Assembly (NCBI GenBank): GCA_003539495.1
Contig: DPPB01000029.1
Location: 65,422 to 124,872 of the forward strand
Source: Oscillibacter sp.
GTDB taxonomy: Bacteria; Bacillota; Clostridia; Oscillospirales; Oscillospiraceae
Reading direction: 5' to 3'
DNA length: 59,451 nucleotides
Shown here: positions 49,462 to 58,773 of the stretch, piece by piece
Layout: each line of letters opens with the position of its first letter
Position numbering within the stretch: position 1 is the first letter of the stretch
Translations under genes and position numbers: made by a program
The notes under the pieces: generated by a model
Database searches by the model: none
Told to the model about the DNA's origin: nothing
The model's input: the letters and a program-made list of their open reading frames with translations, nothing else

Positions 49462-49500
49462 TTTACTCGTCTCGTCAAAAAACTTGATGAGATGAGTAAA
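49462..49500 (+). terminator. Long stem-loop upstream of the methyltransferase promoter
   Basis: TTTACTCGTCTCGTCAA (49462-49478) pairs with TTGATGAGATGAGTAAA (49484-49500) through 17 positions, two of them G-U, with a 5-base loop, followed by TTTATC. It ends the small-protein unit and stands just before the promoter at 49507, so it may also be an operator. Confidence 0.6.
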
Positions 49501-49506
49501 TTTATC

Positions 49507-49535
49507 TTGATATTGTTCTTGATAGAGAATATAAT
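49507..49535 (+). promoter_or_regulatory. Promoter of the methyltransferase operon
   Basis: TTGATA (49507-49512), 17-bp spacer, TATAAT (49530-49535). Transcription would start near 49542, giving a very short leader of about 16 bases with the ribosome site AAGGAGAG. Confidence 0.75.
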
Positions 49536-49557
49536 ATGCGAGTAAGGAGAGATGAAT

Positions 49558-52269
49558 ATGGGATACATTTCTGCACAGCAAGCTGCGACAAAGTGGGGCA
49601 TTTCTAAACGACGTGTTCAAGTGCTTTGTACTGAAAATAGAATTAAGAATGCAACTCGTATCGGAAATATGTGGGTGGTGCCAGAGGATGCTTTGAAGCC
49701 GGCAGACGGTCGAGTTCAAACTCACCATACAGTTGAATCGCCCACAGCACGAGCAGCTAGGACAGCACTAAAGAAGCTGACGGTAAATGCTTATCAGGAA
49801 ATAAACGGAAAGCTTAATAACCCCAGCACATCCAAAATGGTGTTTGTTAGCTTACTTGCTACAACTATTTTCTGTGATATCCAGAACGATGAATCATCTA
49901 ATGAGAAAGATGATGTGTTTTTGATGATCAGTTCGGAACTGCTTGAGATTGAGTTCAAGGAGTCGAGCCGCAGATCCTTCTGGGAAATGTTTTCGTCCTT
50001 GGTTTCGGATTTTGAAAAATACATTTATCGCTATGCAGACTATGTTGATGATATTTTATCGTGGGCTTATCAGTATGTGAACAAACTTAGCCTGGATTCT
50101 GGGTTAGAAAGTACCCAGTTCTTTACGGAAGAATACATGATTGAGTATCTTACAAAAGGTATTCCTAGAACAACGACTGCTAGTTCTGTATATTTAGATC
50201 CAGCTTGCGGTGGTGGTAATTTCCTTTCCCATATCTTGAACCAGTTGTTTGTTTTAAGGTATAGAGAATTAGATAATCCTATCGCTTGCATTGAGAATAT
50301 TTTCAATGCTTTATATGGATATGAATTGGATCCCAATCTGGCAGCGGTCGCATCAGTGAACCTGAAGCTTAAAGCATTGATGTTGTTGGCTAAAGTACAG
50401 CAGGTATCTACTGTTGATTGGAGACTATTTTGCCCCAATATTTTTACATCCGTTGAGCCAAATGGATTTGGCTTCCTGGAGGCAGACTTTTCAACGCACA
50501 GAATCAGAAGAGTGGCGGATGGCAAGCGTGAGAATTTAGAAAGCATGACCGCTGTCGCTACAGAGATCTATACGAACCCGCCATTCCAAACCGTTAAAGG
50601 TATGGCTAGTTCTATGAAGGAACATCTCAAGAAGCATTTCCCTAACGCCAAGTGCGATCTGTGCAATGCGTTTATTTTACAGTGCATCGATAAAATTCAA
50701 ACAGGCGGAACGATTGGACTTGTTACGCAAAGCAGCTGGATGTATTTAGACAGTTTCGAGAATTTGCGAAGAGAACTTATCACCAATAATACGATAGAAT
50801 CAATTGCAGACTTAGGTTCTGGAGCATTCTATGATCTAAGTGGAGAAAAGGCAAATGTAGCGCTGGTCAGGGTTACGAAAACACCGTATGCGAATGCATG
50901 TGTCAAAGTGTTGACATTGAGAGATATTCCGCTTAAAGAAAAAGCTGCAGTACTGGGAAAGGCCTCCGATTCGGTGCTGCTTATGCAACAGACGCAGCTT
51001 TTTGGTGGTGAACACATGGCTTTCTCTTTAAGCCAAACCACCCCCAATACTGTACATGCTATGCCAGGGAAATACGGAGATTACGGAATCCCGATGCAGG
51101 GCACTTCAACGGGTGATGCAGCTAGACTAATAGGCTATTACTGGGAACATTTAAATGATCCAGAGTGGGTTCCTGTTAGTAAAGGCGGCAGTTATTCTCG
51201 CTGGTGTGGACTTAATAGCTATGTCTTAAAATGGGGCGCTGACGGCGAATATATTCGTGCGACTAAGGGTTCGGCTCTGCGCAACACAAAGTATTTCGAT
51301 AGAACATCGCTGGTCTATAGCGATACTGGTACATCCGGCTTCAACGCTCGTCTGCTGGAAGAAGGTCAGCTGTTTGTGGCATCTGGACCGGGGATTAGAG
51401 ATGTTCAGGGAAGTCCTTACTCGCATCTTTCACTGTTGAACTCTAGAGTGTTTTCCTATTATTTAAGAGCGCTTTCGCCAAAGCTTACGGTTGCAGCCGG
51501 ATACATTTCAAGAGTTCCGGTTCCTGCTGGTTTGCTTGATCGAATTGAGCTGAATAGCTTAGGACGAGAATGTTATGACAGAAAAAGAGAGCAGCTCAAA
51601 GTGCGACCTAATAATTTGGAATGGCAAGTACCGGTTATTGAATTCGCGTCTTTGGATGCTTTTGTATGGCAGCTTTTCCTGAAAGAAATGCAAGACGAGT
51701 TAGTGAAATTAAGCTGCGAAAAGAAACTTGATGACATTATTCTTGAGGCATATGCGCTTGATAAAGCAGAGCTTTCGAAACTGAATGAAACTGTTGGAGT
51801 ACCTGCTATAGACATAACCGGAACGTCGATCGCGAACAAATTGGATAAAGTAATGGCCCAGGCGTTAGATGCGAATTGTCAGATTGTTCGAACCAGAGTG
51901 AATAAACAATCCTTGGGTTGTGATGGCTTGTTGGAGTTTATCGCACGTAAGGAACAGGTTAGTCCAGAACTAATTGTTGAGTTGATTTCGTCTTCTCCTG
52001 AGACGTTCGAAGAATGCAAGGCCAAGTACAAGAACTTGGTATTGCACAACATTGTTCTAGCAATTCTTGGTTTTAGAGTGGAGACTCACGATGAAATGCA
52101 GATGTTACAACTGTGCCAGAAGTTCTATGAGATGTATCCTGGGTTGAAAAACGAATGGGATACAGTAGAAGAATGGATTGCGATGCAGTTCAATTCTATT
52201 CATACACAGACCTTCAGTAATCGTCCGTACTATCATTATGAGGGCGGAATGTTCACAAGAAAGATTTGA
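49558..52269 (+). CDS. N6-adenine DNA methyltransferase 1 with N-terminal helix-turn-helix
   Basis: A 903-residue protein. Residues 1-50 form an excisionase/MerR-like helix-turn-helix (YISAQQAATKWGISKRRVQV). The methyltransferase core has motif I YLDPACGGGNFLSHIL near residue 214 and motif IV TNPPFQTVKG near 340, an N6-adenine type order. The C-terminal half (SSWMYLDSFENLRRELI and SRVPVPAGLLDRIEL) looks like a target-recognition region of Eco57I/type IIG-like enzymes. No endonuclease motif is seen. The ATG at 49558 has better spacing from AAGGAG than the one at 49552. It likely protects host DNA against the PLD nuclease encoded downstream. Confidence 0.85.
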   Translation: MGYISAQQAATKWGISKRRVQVLCTENRIKNATRIGNMWVVPEDALKPADGRVQTHHTVESPTARAARTALKKLTVNAYQEINGKLNNPSTSKMVFVSLLATTIFCDIQNDESSNEKDDVFLMISSELLEIEFKESSRRSFWEMFSSLVSDFEKYIYRYADYVDDILSWAYQYVNKLSLDSGLESTQFFTEEYMIEYLTKGIPRTTTASSVYLDPACGGGNFLSHILNQLFVLRYRELDNPIACIENIFNALYGYELDPNLAAVASVNLKLKALMLLAKVQQVSTVDWRLFCPNIFTSVEPNGFGFLEADFSTHRIRRVADGKRENLESMTAVATEIYTNPPFQTVKGMASSMKEHLKKHFPNAKCDLCNAFILQCIDKIQTGGTIGLVTQSSWMYLDSFENLRRELITNNTIESIADLGSGAFYDLSGEKANVALVRVTKTPYANACVKVLTLRDIPLKEKAAVLGKASDSVLLMQQTQLFGGEHMAFSLSQTTPNTVHAMPGKYGDYGIPMQGTSTGDAARLIGYYWEHLNDPEWVPVSKGGSYSRWCGLNSYVLKWGADGEYIRATKGSALRNTKYFDRTSLVYSDTGTSGFNARLLEEGQLFVASGPGIRDVQGSPYSHLSLLNSRVFSYYLRALSPKLTVAAGYISRVPVPAGLLDRIELNSLGRECYDRKREQLKVRPNNLEWQVPVIEFASLDAFVWQLFLKEMQDELVKLSCEKKLDDIILEAYALDKAELSKLNETVGVPAIDITGTSIANKLDKVMAQALDANCQIVRTRVNKQSLGCDGLLEFIARKEQVSPELIVELISSSPETFEECKAKYKNLVLHNIVLAILGFRVETHDEMQMLQLCQKFYEMYPGLKNEWDTVEEWIAMQFNSIHTQTFSNRPYYHYEGGMFTRKI

Positions 52270-52281
52270 GGATGGTGAAGC

Positions 52282-54609
52282 ATGAGCAACCAGATACATA
52301 TAATTCAAAATGCAATTACGACCACCATCTCGGAAATTTTTCGTGGTGACTTTAGGCGTATATGCGAAGTCAAAAAAGCGGTATTGCATCTCGAGGCGAT
52401 TTACTTTTGCCATGGCACTTGCTATCTTCTCAAGCGCGAGAATATGCCAATTAAAGATCAATTAGCGCTCTATCAAAGAATTGAGTTAATCCCACAGAGC
52501 ACGACAGAGTTCTTTGAGAATAACCGCGAATGCATTATTAACAATTGGCCAGAAGAAAGCGCACTTGCAGCAAAACCAGAAATCCTGTATGATGCACTTT
52601 TGGCAAGCGAGTTTTGCGTACAGCCTGAGAGAGTTGGATATAAAATCGATAAAGTTAGCCGAGATATTGCGGGGGCATATTATACTTCTTCTGACTTTTC
52701 TGCGCAAATTACTTATCGTGCGCTAGAGAGCTACATGGATCGAAAGCGGAGGCGTGCGATAGATTCAGACTCTTTTGCTTGCTGCAATGAGTATGAGAAT
52801 ATAACCTTCCTGGACTATTCTTGTGGATGCGGAGAATTTCTGTTAGCGGTAATCCAGTATTTTGATAATCATGTATTGGGTTATTCCAGAAAGAAGCTGG
52901 CAACTCAGTTGAGGGGTGTAGATGTCAACCCAATAGCACTGATGATCACCATTGCGCGGATTGTTTCTGCAGTTGAAGCTGAAGATGATGAAAATTTGCT
53001 TCGTGAGGTCGCAAAGAACTTTATTGTAGGCAATCCATTGCTTCATAGCGATAAAATTGCACCGCTAGAAGTGAGGTTTGATAATTTTGCGCTTAACAGA
53101 TTGTATGCTGAGACAGAAGGAATCAATTGCTTGGAACTGGAACAACAAAACCTGGTCGTGTTAGGAAATCCGCCATGGGAAAAGCTCCGCTTTGAAGAAC
53201 GGGCATTTTTTAGACCGGTTTGTCCTGCAATTTCAGCAATCTCGCAGAAAAACAAGCGCGAAAAGGAAATAAAAAAACTTGCGGTTAATTGGCTAGAACT
53301 GTTGGAGTACTACCAGCTTCTGCAAGATGATTATGCTTCGGTGAAAAAAGAAATCCCTAAACATCCGCTCCTGAAAGTATCGTTGGTTGGGGAGCTGAAC
53401 ACATATGCAATGTTTGCTGAGCTAGCTTCTCGATTGACAGAAAAAGATGGTTTTGCAGCGATTATAGTGAAAAGTGCGCTGGTTACATCAACTTGCTATT
53501 CGTCTTGCTTCCGACATTTTGTTAATCAGGGATCACTTTCAGAGATGTTTCTCTTTGATAATCGGGAGAAGCTTTTCCAAATTGACAGCCGCGAGAAATT
53601 CTGTGTACTCTTCTTCGGAGGAGAACATGCCGGTGGCATAAAGGTACATTATGGACTGACTAAGCAAGAACAGATATTGTCGTCTGTGCCAATCAATGTT
53701 ACGAGCGAGGAGCTGGAACTTATCAATCCGGAAACAGGACTGCTTCCGAATGTGGCAGATTCGAAGGAGTTCTCGTTCTTACTTCGAACACACAGATCGC
53801 TGTCAGTGTTTGCAAAAGAATTTCCAAAGTGTCATTTTGGTAGGTTGGTACACCTTACTGCGCATGCAGAACACATTTCTACAAAGTCGGAAAAAACACG
53901 AGTCCCAATCTATGAGGGAAAATTCATCGAACAATATGATAATCGTTTTTCCACATTTGCAGGAATGAGTGCTGATGAACGTTATCAAGCAAAGGCATCT
54001 GCTAGACGGCAACCGGGTGATAGTTTTGTTGCCCCAAAGCCTGCTCCGGAGTGCAGATACTTTATTGATAAGAAATTTTGGGAATCATTTCTTGATAGGT
54101 ATGATCAACCGTATTCTCTGTGCTGGAGAAGTCTTACCTCTCCCACCAATCAACGGACTATGATTGCATCGATCATACCGTCAATGCCAACTTGCCAATC
54201 CGTTCAATTGCTCCAGACAACACCAGTTGAGGATCTTTTGATGATACTGGCGCTGTTTAATTCCAAGGTGTTTGATTTTTTTGTACGGTTGAAAATGGGG
54301 GGTATTGATCTGACGCAGAGTGTTGTACGGCAGATTCCTGTTCCTTTCCGAGAGGCATGGAACAGCATGGTTACTTTACATGGTGTAGATTATACGGCAT
54401 TGGATGCGGTCAGAGCCTTGGAACGGCTACTATACCGGAATGAGCCGGACTTGTGTGGTTTGTGGGATGGTGTTCCGGAAATAAAGAGTGCGGATAACTA
54501 CTACAAAACCGCTGCAGATGTACGGGAGGAAATCGACAAGATTATTTTCCAGATGTATGGTCTTACAAGCGCAGAAGAGAAAATGGTTCGCAACTCCTTT
54601 AAGGCATAG
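52282..54609 (+). CDS. N6-adenine DNA methyltransferase 2
   Basis: A 775-residue protein starting 12 bases after the first methyltransferase. Motif I is FLDYSCGCGEFLLAVI near residue 178, and motif IV is GNPPWEKLRF (N295-P-P-W298). The C-terminal part again has recognition-like sequence (MGGIDLTQSVVRQIPVPFRE). It is not a simple duplicate of the first enzyme. Two methyltransferases with one nuclease suggest an asymmetric target, each enzyme modifying one strand, or a complex with a target-recognition partner. The gene ends 43 bases from the convergent nuclease gene. Confidence 0.85.
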   Translation: MSNQIHIIQNAITTTISEIFRGDFRRICEVKKAVLHLEAIYFCHGTCYLLKRENMPIKDQLALYQRIELIPQSTTEFFENNRECIINNWPEESALAAKPEILYDALLASEFCVQPERVGYKIDKVSRDIAGAYYTSSDFSAQITYRALESYMDRKRRRAIDSDSFACCNEYENITFLDYSCGCGEFLLAVIQYFDNHVLGYSRKKLATQLRGVDVNPIALMITIARIVSAVEAEDDENLLREVAKNFIVGNPLLHSDKIAPLEVRFDNFALNRLYAETEGINCLELEQQNLVVLGNPPWEKLRFEERAFFRPVCPAISAISQKNKREKEIKKLAVNWLELLEYYQLLQDDYASVKKEIPKHPLLKVSLVGELNTYAMFAELASRLTEKDGFAAIIVKSALVTSTCYSSCFRHFVNQGSLSEMFLFDNREKLFQIDSREKFCVLFFGGEHAGGIKVHYGLTKQEQILSSVPINVTSEELELINPETGLLPNVADSKEFSFLLRTHRSLSVFAKEFPKCHFGRLVHLTAHAEHISTKSEKTRVPIYEGKFIEQYDNRFSTFAGMSADERYQAKASARRQPGDSFVAPKPAPECRYFIDKKFWESFLDRYDQPYSLCWRSLTSPTNQRTMIASIIPSMPTCQSVQLLQTTPVEDLLMILALFNSKVFDFFVRLKMGGIDLTQSVVRQIPVPFREAWNSMVTLHGVDYTALDAVRALERLLYRNEPDLCGLWDGVPEIKSADNYYKTAADVREEIDKIIFQMYGLTSAEEKMVRNSFKA

Positions 54610-54612
54610 TAA

Positions 54613-54640
54613 AAGACGCAGGCTTTCGGGCCTGCGTCTT
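54613..54640. terminator. Shared terminator between methyltransferase and nuclease genes
   Basis: AAGACGCAGGC pairs with GCCTGCGTCTT, loop TTTCGG; A/T runs lie on both sides, so it can stop both convergent transcripts. Confidence 0.9.
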
Positions 54641-54651
54641 ATCTATTGGGA

Positions 54652-56175
54652 TTATCCAATTCTGATCTTACCAAATGCCTTGGAAGACTTATTAATGCCG
54701 TTGGTTGCCCAGAATTCGCTGTTTGCTTTCAGTGCGTCCAGTTCGCTTTCGGCCATGGTTTCAAGAATGTAGTGGTCAGAGGTTACACGATGGAAAACGA
54801 GAATGTGATAGGCAAAGTCTGTTTTGCCATACTGAGAAAGGGATTCGTCGCCGGTCTCCGCATCTCCCTTGAGCTGGATTCGCCAGGATGCATTATTGGG
54901 TGCAAATTTGATGGTGCTGGGATAGTAGGAAATACCGTTATAGACGATAGTGACATTCTTCTCCACATCACGAGCCATGGGATTCAAACCGAAAAAGGCC
55001 ACACTACCGGGGATAGATCCGTTTTCTACATTGGGGTGGGTGCCGCTCTGAAGCTTAGCGGAAGAAGAAAGATCGAGAATGTTTCTAGAGCCGCCGGTGC
55101 TTGCGCGCATTTCGAACCAGTAGGTTGCCTGTACATCACTGGATGCTTCCAAAGAAAGAAAAGATGCTGCGGTAACTTCAGAATCATGCAAAGGTGCGGT
55201 AGGTTGCTGTGTGGCGGCACTTTCGTTGTTGCCTGTCCTAGAATTGGAAGATGTGCCTGCAAACAAATTGGCGGGGACGGGAATCTTTACCGATGCGGTG
55301 GGGAGATTGGAAACTGCACGGTGGCCAAAGTGTGTATTCGCACTGAAGCTACTGCGCTTGGTAGAGTTTTGTCGGCTCTGCTGCTCGGTAACAATCAGAC
55401 CATTACGCAGAAGCTCTTGGATGTCCTCAACAGAAGAAATCCTTTTTACCAGATTAGACTCCTGATACAGGGTGAATGCTTCCGTCAGATTCTCGTAAGA
55501 TCTGTGATCCAGCGTATCGTTCAGATTCAGAAACTGAGTGTTGCAGGTTTCGTAATTGGTACACAAACCACCACGAGTCAGATTGTTGGAACCCACAGCG
55601 ACCCATGCCTGATCCGCATTCCGGACGATGAAAATCTTAGGATGGTATGTCTGAGCAAATGCGCTATCATGGACTACATAGAGTTCGTCGCAGAGCTTTG
55701 TGAGTTTGTATAGGGCTTCAGCGGTCGTGTTTTTCTGATCAATACCAGCGAGTACACGGAGGTGTCCGCCTGCGCTGCGGAAGGTCTGGAGTGCCGCTGT
55801 CAGCAGATCGACGCCACTGCTTTTAGCATAGGCAACATGGATATTCAGCTCACCATTTTTAACTGTGGTCAATTGCTCCACCAAGGGTGTATAGAGGTTT
55901 CCGCTGGTGGGCTGCATGATGTAGGTACTTTGGTGCACTACACCGGAAGAGAACAGGTCGGGCACCTTGAGTCCCAGTGCAGATGCAATGCGAGCGAGTC
56001 CCTCTAATGTGGGGTTTGTAGCACCTTTCTCGATATCAACGATAGTCGTGCGCGTCAATCCGGAATTCGCTGCTAGTGCCTCCTGCGTTAGGCTTGCTGC
56101 AGTTCTCAAAAGCTGAATGCGCTTCCCTAGCGCATCCTTAAAAACGGAATAGTCATTAGTGTTGGATGTATTCAT
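54652..56175 (-). CDS. XRE-PLD fusion: likely restriction endonuclease with built-in controller domain
   Basis: A 507-residue protein. Residues 16-75 are an XRE helix-turn-helix (IQLLRTAASLTQEALAANSG, LTRTTIVDIEKGATNPTLEG). Residues about 90-210 form a phospholipase-D-type nuclease: H178-P-K180 in TYHPKIFIVR and VGSNNLTRGG at 193-202. The aspartate of the classic HKD motif is arginine here; variation at this place occurs in NgoFVII/BfiI-like restriction enzymes. A Ser/Asn/Thr-rich linker (about 265-325) leads to a C-terminal domain (SYYPSTIKFAPNNASWRIQL) that may recognise DNA. It is divergent from the GHKL gene and convergent with two methyltransferases. AAAGGAG precedes the ATG. Confidence 0.8.
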   Translation of the reverse strand: MNTSNTNDYSVFKDALGKRIQLLRTAASLTQEALAANSGLTRTTIVDIEKGATNPTLEGLARIASALGLKVPDLFSSGVVHQSTYIMQPTSGNLYTPLVEQLTTVKNGELNIHVAYAKSSGVDLLTAALQTFRSAGGHLRVLAGIDQKNTTAEALYKLTKLCDELYVVHDSAFAQTYHPKIFIVRNADQAWVAVGSNNLTRGGLCTNYETCNTQFLNLNDTLDHRSYENLTEAFTLYQESNLVKRISSVEDIQELLRNGLIVTEQQSRQNSTKRSSFSANTHFGHRAVSNLPTASVKIPVPANLFAGTSSNSRTGNNESAATQQPTAPLHDSEVTAASFLSLEASSDVQATYWFEMRASTGGSRNILDLSSSAKLQSGTHPNVENGSIPGSVAFFGLNPMARDVEKNVTIVYNGISYYPSTIKFAPNNASWRIQLKGDAETGDESLSQYGKTDFAYHILVFHRVTSDHYILETMAESELDALKANSEFWATNGINKSSKAFGKIRIG

Positions 56176-56216
56176 ATAAAACTCCTTTCATCCAAAATTT
56201 AGAAATTGATGGAAAT

Positions 56217-56245
56217 AATATACAACACTGAAAGGGATTTGTCAA
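56217..56245 (-). promoter_or_regulatory. Promoter of the XRE-PLD gene
   Basis: Minus strand: consensus TTGACA (56240-56245), 17-bp spacer, TATATT (56217-56222). Transcription would start near 56210, 35 bases before the ATG. Autoregulation by the protein's own XRE domain is plausible; I could not define an operator. Confidence 0.75.
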
Positions 56246-56482
56246 TAGGGGAATGAAAAATATTCTGTACAAAATATAAATTTCGGTTGAGCCAAATAAC
56301 GAGCCTGCTGACTGGCGTATTTGTGGGAAACGAAGTGATAGTTGCTCTTTTGGTTTGCCACAGGCTGCAATATAGCACAAGCCCTCCCTGTTGGATGGCT
56401 GATAACTGCAGATTATTGCAAGTCTACAAAACAACTATTTTTGTGTTTTCCTAAATTGATGCTATAAATTGGACAAATTCCA

Positions 56483-56491
56483 TGATAGAAT
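56483..56491 (+). promoter_or_regulatory. Extended -10 promoter for the GHKL-Shedu-like gene
   Basis: TGATAGAAT with no good -35. The 370-base divergent region from 56176 to 56545 holds this and the opposing promoter and no other gene that I can support. Confidence 0.45.
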
Positions 56492-56545
56492 ACAAATACA
56501 GAAGTATAACCTCGGTGACAGATATAGACAGTTGGGGGTATTCAA

Positions 56546-58561
56546 ATGATTCTTAAGCTTAGTGTAAACAATCAGAGTGTAGAGAGTTCGGGTATTACGA
56601 AGGACTACAAGGATGCCCTGTGCGAATATGTATGGAACAGCTTTGAGGCCAATGCAACCGCTGTTGCAATTGATTGTATTCCCAATGAGCTGACAGGAAG
56701 TGCAGAGATTGTTATCACTGACAACGGAGATGGAATCGCCTATGATTCCCTTGAACGCACATTTGGTGCATTCCTCGATTCTCAAAAGAACAGCCGATCC
56801 CTGCAAATCAAAACAAAGGCAAACAAGGGCAAAGGACGATTCTCGTGTTTTTCCTTTGCATCCTTGGCTGAATGGTCGACGGTAACGGCAACACCAGATG
56901 GCAATATCGCGTATACAATCAGCTTGGAGAATGCTGATAAAAACCAATGCGATGTTTCTGATCCGGCACCAACAACGAGATCAACGGGCACGAGACTGAT
57001 CATCAGTGGCATTGATGGTATATGTGAAGATGATGTAAGCTTTGCGCAGTTAGAAGATACTATGCTCAAAGCCTTTGCATGGTATCTGTACCTCAATAAG
57101 GATAAGAAAATCGTACTAACCATCAATGGTACAGAGTTGGATTATCGAAAGTACATTAATACTGATGCAAGTGTTGAAAAGGAAATCCTAATATCCAGAA
57201 TCCCGTTCAAAATTGCGTTGATTGTTTGGAATGAGAAAATTACAGAGAATTTCTCTGTGTATTTCCTGGATGAAGAGGGTGTTGTTAGGTCGAAGGATAC
57301 GACAACATTTAACCGTAATACGGTGAATTTTAACCACAGTGTATTTGTCACTTCGCCGTTCTTTTTGGGGAGAGACGGAATTACATTAAAGGGCAAAAGA
57401 GTAGAACTTGATGGGCAAACTGCGCTGAATGAGTATGATGAAGATAAGAAGGTTCTAAAAGAGTTAAGCAAAGAAATTCAGGATGTTATAGAAGAAAGCT
57501 TGCATAAGCACATGGCGGCACAAGTGGATAAAGCCATTGCGCGAATGGAGGCCAGAGATTCTTTCCCTACATTCCCGAATGACTTTTACGGGGCCTTACG
57601 TAAAAAGGATTTGGTGCAAGTCACAAAGGAGATTTATCGAATTCAGCCTAGGATATTCCATAACCTGAAGCCGATTCAGGAAAAATCTTTACTGGGTTTT
57701 TTGAATTTGTTGCTCAGCTCCGAAGAAAGGGAAAATGTTCTTTCCATTATCGATGAAATTGTTCAACTGTCGCCAAAGCAGCGTGAAGAATTTGCATCTG
57801 TGTTAAAGCGGACACATCTGGAGAATATTATAGCAACCATTCGTTTTATTGAAGACCGGTATAAGGTCATCGAGGTTCTCAAGACAATCGTCTTTGACTA
57901 TGCAGGATATGCGAATGAACGTGACCACGTTCAAAAGATTGTGGAGCAGCATTACTGGCTGTTCGGAGAACAGTATCACCTGGTAACGGCAGACAAGCGA
58001 ATGCAAAAGGCGCTTGAAGAGTATCTGTACTTGCTCTATGGTGATAAGGCTCCAAATCCAGTGTTGACACCAGATGAAGAAGAGCTTCGCCGGATGGATA
58101 TTTTTGCTTGTGCTGCAAGAAATACTGAGGATGCAAATGGTAGTGCGATTCAGGAAAATCTGGTCGTTGAGCTGAAAGCACCCAAAGTAGTGCTCACCAA
58201 AGCGGTTTTACGTCAAATTGAAGACTATATGGATTACGTCCGAAAACAACCGTTGTTTAATAGCCAGTACCGCAGATGGAAGTTTATTGCTGTATGTAGC
58301 GCTGTTGATGACGATGTCAAGGCACGATACGATTCCCAGAAGTCTAAAGGCAAAAAGGGCTTGGTTGCTGAAATTGACAACTATGAAGTCTATGCTTTGA
58401 CATGGGATGATGTGTTCCAAAGCTTTGATTTGAGGCATGCTTTCCTGCTGGATAAGCTGAAGATGGATAAAGAGGCGATAGCTGCTGAGATCGCACAGAC
58501 TGCTGGTGACGAGAAATCTAAGGACACAGCGGATGCTCTGACTGCATTGGTAGCAAATTGA
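56546..58561 (+). CDS. GHKL ATPase fused to a Shedu/DUF4263-like nuclease domain
   Basis: A 671-residue soluble protein. The N-terminal 210 residues are a GHKL (Hsp90/MutL-type) ATPase: N box CEYVWNSFEANATAVAID (with E, N and A), ITDNGDGIAYDS, KGKGRFSCFSFA and TGTRLIISG. A helical middle follows. The last 200 residues resemble the Shedu (SduA) domain: HVQKIVEQHYWLFGEQYHLV, then RRMDIFAC with D518 and LVVELKAP with E542-x-K544, a PD-(D/E)xK pattern, and RQIEDYMDYV. ATP-driven conformational change could gate DNA cleavage on phage infection. The ribosome site is a modest GGGGG. Defence function is inferred from domains and neighbours. Confidence 0.8.
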   Translation: MILKLSVNNQSVESSGITKDYKDALCEYVWNSFEANATAVAIDCIPNELTGSAEIVITDNGDGIAYDSLERTFGAFLDSQKNSRSLQIKTKANKGKGRFSCFSFASLAEWSTVTATPDGNIAYTISLENADKNQCDVSDPAPTTRSTGTRLIISGIDGICEDDVSFAQLEDTMLKAFAWYLYLNKDKKIVLTINGTELDYRKYINTDASVEKEILISRIPFKIALIVWNEKITENFSVYFLDEEGVVRSKDTTTFNRNTVNFNHSVFVTSPFFLGRDGITLKGKRVELDGQTALNEYDEDKKVLKELSKEIQDVIEESLHKHMAAQVDKAIARMEARDSFPTFPNDFYGALRKKDLVQVTKEIYRIQPRIFHNLKPIQEKSLLGFLNLLLSSEERENVLSIIDEIVQLSPKQREEFASVLKRTHLENIIATIRFIEDRYKVIEVLKTIVFDYAGYANERDHVQKIVEQHYWLFGEQYHLVTADKRMQKALEEYLYLLYGDKAPNPVLTPDEEELRRMDIFACAARNTEDANGSAIQENLVVELKAPKVVLTKAVLRQIEDYMDYVRKQPLFNSQYRRWKFIAVCSAVDDDVKARYDSQKSKGKKGLVAEIDNYEVYALTWDDVFQSFDLRHAFLLDKLKMDKEAIAAEIAQTAGDEKSKDTADALTALVAN

Positions 58562-58611
58562 TTTGTTAGCAGAGTAAGATTTCCACTTATTTGATTACTT
58601 CGTATTGTTAG

Positions 58612-58651
58612 CTGCCGCCGGGTGGTATCGGTTGATACCATCCGGCGGCAG
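58612..58651 (+). terminator. Terminator of the GHKL-Shedu-like gene
   Basis: CTGCCGCCGGGTGGTATC pairs with its near-complement at 58634-58651 (one G-U), loop GGTT, then TTTCTTTT. Very stable. Confidence 0.92.
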
Positions 58652-58672
58652 TTTCTTTTGGGAAGAAAAGAC

Positions 58673-58700
58673 TTGCAATTTCTAAAAGCTATGGTACAAT
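58673..58700 (+). promoter_or_regulatory. Promoter without an evident gene, upstream of attR
   Basis: TTGCAA (58673-58678), 16-bp spacer, TACAAT (58695-58700). The 416 bases from here to attR hold no supported gene, only the paired GACCCAT motifs. A non-coding transcript or the remains of another element is possible. Confidence 0.4.
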
Positions 58701-58753
58701 CACGACACCTTGGGATGGGAGTTGGTTTCTGCCTTGGGAGAGGAAAACCGCCC

Positions 58754-58773
58754 GACCCATGTTTTTGACCCAT
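58754..58773. repeat. Paired GACCCATG motifs (candidate integrase arm sites)
   Basis: GACCCATG at 58754-58761 and 58767-58774, spaced 13 bases; similar to the pair beside attL. Confidence 0.4.

Noticed and set aside
49558..54609. BREX or DISARM system based on large methyltransferases
   Set aside because: No BrxL/BrxC/PglZ or DrmA/B-like neighbour is present. The pair goes better with the PLD-type nuclease as a restriction-modification set.
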